Shown: positions 7,014-9,502 of the stretch, in pieces
Layout of the letters: each line of letters starts with the position of its first letter
Numbering within the stretch: position 1 is the first letter of the stretch
DNA from: Anaerolineaceae bacterium
Lineage (GTDB): Bacteria > Chloroflexota > Anaerolineae > Anaerolineales > Villigracilaceae
Length of the DNA stretch: 9,502 nt
Assembly (NCBI GenBank): GCA_022181005.1
Contig: BQMV01000358.1
Location: forward strand, 1-9,502
Reading direction: 5' to 3'
Notes under the pieces: generated by a model
Databases searched by the model: none
Told to the model about the DNA's origin: nothing
The model's input: the letters and a program-made list of their open reading frames with translations, nothing else
Translations under genes and position numbers: made by a program

Positions 7014-7811
7014 TTAAGGGATGCTGGATCGTTGTCTGGATAAAAATCCCAATACGACACGATTAAATTCATCGGGCTTTTCAACGGGGACAGCATGGCG
7101 CGAATCTTCAATGACAACCAGTTCCGCGTTTCTCATATTAGAGACGAACGCTTCCTTGGACGACACGGACGTGTAATCTTGATCGGCGGCGACAACCAAT
7201 GTCGGCGCCTTGATCTAGCCGATTCGATCCGCCACGCTCCAACCTACAATCGCGCGCAATGTGTCGCTATATGCACGGACGTCGTTCGTCGCCCAGCGCT
7301 CCACGAACATTTCTCGCAAAGACGTTTGCTCATCCTTGGGAAACAGCCGCTTGCTCAACACCTCTCCCATTTTGCGCATCCCTAACAAGCGCACGATAGC
7401 AAAACGCAGGAACACATTCCAACGGTCTGCCATCGTGCGAACAACCGCTTCGGGACTAGAGTTAACGATGACCAAACTCTTGACCAGTTCGGGTGAATCC
7501 ACCGCCAGTTGAAAGGCGATCATCCCGCCTAGAGAAATCCCTACCGCGTGAACGGAACCAACCCCCAATGACTTAATTAATTCGGCGGCATCCTTTGCAA
7601 ACAGCGACATGCTGTACGGACCCTTCGGCTTCTGCGATTGACCATGTCCGCGCAGGTCGAACGCGATAGTTTGAAACTGTTTGGAAAAAAAAGGATCTTG
7701 CATTTCCCAATCGTTCGCGCTGGAGCCAAGCCCATGAATGAAAAGCACAGGCTCGCCTGCCCCGCTGACTTTATAATGCAATTCAATACCGTTGATGCGT
7801 TGTTTGGGCAT
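7014..7811 (-). pseudogene. Alpha/beta hydrolase interrupted by one in-frame TAG
   Basis: The frame encodes a 265-residue alpha/beta-hydrolase-fold protein (3-oxoadipate enol-lactonase/esterase-like) apart from one TAG at 7215-7217, codon 199. Before it are the oxyanion-hole HGLG (26-29), the DLRGHGQS loop (52-59) and the nucleophile elbow GISLGG with Ser93. After it, with no frame change, come IKAPTLVVAADQD with the likely catalytic Asp212 and SRHAVPVEKPDEF with His239, then a TAA at 7014-7016. The stop separates the nucleophile from the other two triad residues, so the 198-residue product should be inactive unless the codon is read through. Everything else looks intact, which suggests recent inactivation, suppression or a sequence error. 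A CAG-to-TAG change would explain it. ATG at 7811 (MPKQRING) is the preferred start; ATG at 7817 and 7904 are in frame, but the latter overlaps the upstream gene. Confidence 0.85.
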
Positions 7812-7830
7812 ATTCATTTCTCTTCTGTAG

Positions 7831-7836
7831 TTTATA
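7831..7836 (-). promoter_or_regulatory. Weak -10-like box (TATAAA) ahead of the broken hydrolase
   Basis: On the minus strand TATAAA lies about 20 bases before the ATG at 7811, in the 65-base gap after the membrane-protein gene. No -35 partner is visible. The hydrolase may instead be co-transcribed with the upstream gene. Confidence 0.2.
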
Positions 7837-7876
7837 TTTTTCGGAGGTCCGCGCCTCGATGCCCATCGAACGCCGA

Positions 7877-8809
7877 TCAAGCCGCGACGGACTTCCTCCG
7901 CCATGTATTATACAGGCTGACGCCAAACAGAATAAATCCGAGCGGCGTGGCGACGAGGTACACGATCCAATTAGTTTGCCATTGTAAATTCAGAGACATG
8001 GCAAGCGCATAAAAGAGAACGCTTATCGCAGGGATGGCAAGCAGGGAAAGGTATTTCCATGCAGAGACGCGTCCGCGTAAGTTGCCAAGGAACGAGCCTT
8101 CGTCTTCTTGCAGGCGATTCCAGCGCAGACCAAGATATGCCAATCCCAACAACACAGGCAAAATGACGATTGCTATTGGCGCAGCAGGAACAGTTCCGAT
8201 AACAAACACAAGCACAAATATACCGAAAATAATAATCGCAGCCCAGCGGTTAGGAAAGAACGATTCGGACGCGCTCCAGTTTGCCAGCCAGTAAGCAGGG
8301 ATAGCAAACGCTGCTGCCCCGAATGAGAAGAGCGCAAATTCAGCAACCGACGAGACGCCCCCGTCGGGCTCGAGCCACCACATGATCGCCCACAAACCGT
8401 AACAAAGCCCCACGAGGGCGCACAATTTCAATGTCAAAAATGAATCGGCGGAAAGCAAAGATTTCTTCATGGCATACCACCCAATCCAAACTGTGACGAG
8501 CGCATGCCATGCGAGTCCAGTGAACGAAATCGAGAGCGGCAGAGATTCATAGGTTGTTTGCACAACGACTCCCTCCGCCAGCCAGCCAAAAACTGCGCCC
8601 GCAAGAAATAACGCCCAAATGTCTTTGACCCTGAAGCGCGAAACGAGATAGAGAAAGACAAACGCCATGAGCGAATACGCCAGCCAGGTCATCGTCCATT
8701 CGCCGAACGAATCCTCGGGACGCTTGCGCGCCCAAAAAAGAAGTTCGGAAAAGAGGAAGAGAATATAGCCTGTGGACAATGTCAACACAATGTTCTTGAA
8801 AGTTTTCAT
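7877..8809 (-). CDS. Multi-pass membrane protein of unknown function
   Basis: I do not recognise this family. The 310-residue product is almost entirely hydrophobic, with about ten predicted membrane segments (roughly residues 7-27, 38-58, 62-82, 95-113, 124-144, 155-175, 191-211, 213-230, 255-275 and 280-300). The loops are short; the longest, about residues 231-254 (RWNRLQEDEGSFLGNLRGRVSAWK), is polar and probably cytoplasmic. The C-terminus is basic (TWRRKSVAA). I see no ATP-binding, enzymatic or transporter signature. It is the first gene of a minus-strand run, and the hydrolase follows after 65 bases. Its ATG at 8809 is preceded by AT-rich sequence and a long non-coding stretch with hairpins. 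Confidence 0.8.
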   Translation of the reverse strand: MKTFKNIVLTLSTGYILFLFSELLFWARKRPEDSFGEWTMTWLAYSLMAFVFLYLVSRFRVKDIWALFLAGAVFGWLAEGVVVQTTYESLPLSISFTGLAWHALVTVWIGWYAMKKSLLSADSFLTLKLCALVGLCYGLWAIMWWLEPDGGVSSVAEFALFSFGAAAFAIPAYWLANWSASESFFPNRWAAIIIFGIFVLVFVIGTVPAAPIAIVILPVLLGLAYLGLRWNRLQEDEGSFLGNLRGRVSAWKYLSLLAIPAISVLFYALAMSLNLQWQTNWIVYLVATPLGFILFGVSLYNTWRRKSVAA

Positions 8810-8843
8810 AATATATGCACAGAATTCGATCCAGAAAAGTTGC

Positions 8844-8893
8844 GTCGGGCTGACGATCCCATTCGTCAGTTCGACCCTCGCGCTCCAGCGCGA
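8844..8893. repeat. Two tandem hairpins upstream of the membrane-protein gene
   Basis: The first hairpin has 13-base arms (8844-8856 and 8863-8875) that pair over their full length, 11 Watson-Crick and two G-T pairs, around a six-base loop. Two bases later a second one has perfect seven-base arms (tcgcgct 8878-8884, agcgcga 8887-8893) with only cc between them. They lie 35-85 bases upstream of the ATG at 8809, so they would form in its leader if transcription begins further upstream. No known riboswitch is recognised; they may be part of a dispersed repeat. Confidence 0.5.
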
Positions 8894-8966
8894 AAAAACA
8901 AGTAGAGATCTGGAAGACCGCCTGTTGGCTGAAATCTTTCTCTATCGTACATGCGTGCCGCTGAGC

Positions 8967-9022
8967 CCGCAAAGAACGCAAAGAAAATCTTTTTAACTTG
9001 GCGACCTTAGCGTGCTTTGCGG
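8967..9022. repeat. CGCAAAG-type inverted repeat
   Basis: The arms CCGCAAAGAACGCAAAG (8967-8983) and its near reverse complement (9006-9022) match at 15 of 17 positions around a 22-base loop. Internally CGCAAAG occurs twice in the first arm. From memory, this kind of CGCAAAG/CTTTGCG repeat is dispersed in many environmental bacterial genomes and gives rise to false proteins rich in SLRSLR, as the minus strand does here. Confidence 0.6.
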
Positions 9023-9062
9023 TAAAAAATCTTCTCATGCACAGTAGAGAATCTTTTTTACC
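9021..9062. repeat. A/T-rich inverted repeat, terminator-like in both directions
   Basis: The 16-base arms (9021-9036, ggtaaaaaatcttctc; 9047-9062) pair at 14 of 16 positions around a ten-base loop, with one 2x2 mismatch. Runs of six A and six T form the lower stem. The first two bases are shared with the preceding CGCAAAG repeat, so the two may be one composite element. It ends 17 bases before the attC-like site. Confidence 0.5.
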
Positions 9063-9079
9063 TTATTGTGCAAGAAGGA

Positions 9080-9214
9080 GTCTAACGGCTGGCGTTACTT
9101 GCAGGTGGGCGGGCGTAGATAAAACTCCGAGAACAGGATTCTGCTTGGGTGTAGAAAATGCCGCACGCCGCCGAAGGCGGCAGTCCCACCCGTCAAGTGC
9201 ACGCTTTGTTGGGC
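9080..9214 (-). mobile_element. Candidate integron attC recombination site
   Basis: This 135-base segment has the layout of an attC site. Read on the minus strand it starts with GCCCAAC (9214-9208, fits RYYYAAC) and ends with GTTAGAC (9086-9080, fits GTTRRRY); the two 7-base ends pair with each other. After unpaired spacers of 9-10 bases come inner complementary boxes, 9185-9198 against 9097-9109, with one mismatch and one extra base (9193) bulged from the arm nearest the coding end, like the extrahelical base of attC L boxes. A perfect GCCGCC-gaa-GGCGGC hairpin (9167-9181) lies in the middle. Length is within the known range (about 57-141). The minus-strand reading frame at 9265-9502 ends 50 bases before it, the usual gene-then-attC order. 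No integrase is in the window. Confidence 0.6.
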
Positions 9215-9264
9215 AACCTTTATGAACGCAAGACTCGCCAACTGAAAAACAGAACATATCCCAT

Positions 9265-9502
9265 TTAACTTAATTTCTGATTCCTTACCGTGTTATACAT
9301 TTTATCGAAAATGGCGAGAATTTCAGGGTCGTCGCCAATTTCTGATAAATAACCATCAACAATACTGTAACTGATACGCAAAAACTTATCGAATAACTAT
9401 GAGCCACGCATAATATTTTTGCTAGGCGTGTAAATTGGTCCATACCGTTTTGTAGCATTGAAGTAATACAAAATCGGCAACAATTCATCTTTTGATTGAA
9501 TT
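9265..9502 (-). pseudogene. 3' end of an unrecognised low-GC cassette gene, interrupted by one in-frame TAG
   Basis: The minus-strand frame entering at 9501 reads IQSKDELLPILYYF... to ...NIMRGS, then TAG (9397-9399). It continues in the same frame as LFDKFLRISYSIVDGY... to MYNTVRNQKLS and TAA (9265-9267). Both halves look like real protein (amphipathic, few Cys, no low-complexity bias), so I read this as one gene with a single nonsense codon; the start lies beyond the window. I do not recognise the family. The segment is about 34% GC (9241-9502), far below the rest of the window, and it sits directly before the attC-like site, as expected for a captured gene cassette. Alternatively, the gene truly ends at the TAG and the remainder is chance. 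Confidence 0.5.

Larger units (their letters stand above)
8810..9079. other. Non-coding stretch between the membrane-protein gene and the attC-like site
   Basis: No credible gene is seen on either strand. Besides the two tandem hairpins (8844-8893) and the two inverted repeats (8967-9062), the bases at 8899-8966 show nothing I can identify. A long minus-strand open frame crosses the area, but its translation follows the repeats and then runs antiparallel over the membrane-protein gene in another frame. Confidence 0.5.

Noticed and set aside
5872..7217. Global reassignment of TAG to an amino acid
   Set aside because: The CAP-LysM gene ends sensibly in TAG at a convergent junction and its continuation does not look like protein, so TAG is most likely a stop in this organism.
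7812..7904. Upstream starts for the hydrolase (7817, 7904)
   Set aside because: The 7904 start overlaps the membrane-protein gene and adds a non-family N-terminus. The 7817 start adds only two residues and sits too close to the AGAAGAG ribosome-site-like bases.
8547..9038. Long minus-strand open frame starting MRRFFTAKHAKVAKL
   Set aside because: Its first part is a translation of the CGCAAAG repeat and hairpins, and its last part lies over the membrane-protein gene on the same strand in another frame.
9285..9488. Minus-strand open frame of 67 codons starting MNCCRFC
   Set aside because: Cys-rich and unlike protein; the overlapping frame with one TAG reads much more like a real gene and ends at a natural place before the attC-like site.
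1..9502. tRNA or rRNA genes, CRISPR array, transposase
   Set aside because: Looked for and not seen on either strand.

Overview
The window reads as chromosomal DNA of a GC-rich free-living bacterium. My best guess is a member of Chloroflexota (Anaerolineae-like). The grounds are the codon style, a likely leaderless gene start, a Gram-positive-type SOS box and a CAP-LysM surface protein with a Thr/Pro/Ala-rich stalk. This is inference; there is no rRNA or other direct marker in the window.

Layout. Positions 1-2286 (+) hold the 3' part of a P1B-type heavy-metal ATPase that begins before the window. It converges on uvrB (2326-4362, -) across a perfect 15-bp-stem nested palindrome. uvrB diverges from a RlmI-like RNA methyltransferase (4443-5423, +). 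The roughly 80 bases between them hold a perfect 12-bp LexA-type SOS box and back-to-back promoter elements. A Nudix hydrolase (5458-5862, +) follows closely. It converges on a minus-strand series read from right to left: a multi-pass membrane protein (8809-7877), an alpha/beta hydrolase broken by one in-frame TAG (7811-7014), and a secreted CAP plus LysM protein (6930-5872).

The right end (8810-9502) is different. It has no intact gene and carries tandem hairpins and a CGCAAAG-type inverted repeat. Next to these is a 135-bp structure (9080-9214) with the hallmarks of an integron attC site: end boxes fitting RYYYAAC and GTTRRRY, plus inner complementary boxes with one bulged base. Beyond it the DNA drops to about 34% GC (90 of 262 bases counted). 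That stretch encodes, on the minus strand, the end of an unrecognised protein that is also interrupted by a single in-frame TAG. Gene followed by attC is the canonical order of an integron gene cassette, so I read this end as a low-GC captured cassette.

How the genes fit together. uvrB is a nucleotide-excision repair gene, and the SOS box over its predicted transcription start suggests damage-induced expression. The Nudix and methyltransferase genes form a short same-strand pair next to it. The metal ATPase is an independent metal-efflux function. The minus-strand trio has envelope-type products, but no shared pathway is evident. The items most worth a second look are the attC/cassette, the SOS box in the divergent promoter, and two genes each broken by one lone TAG.
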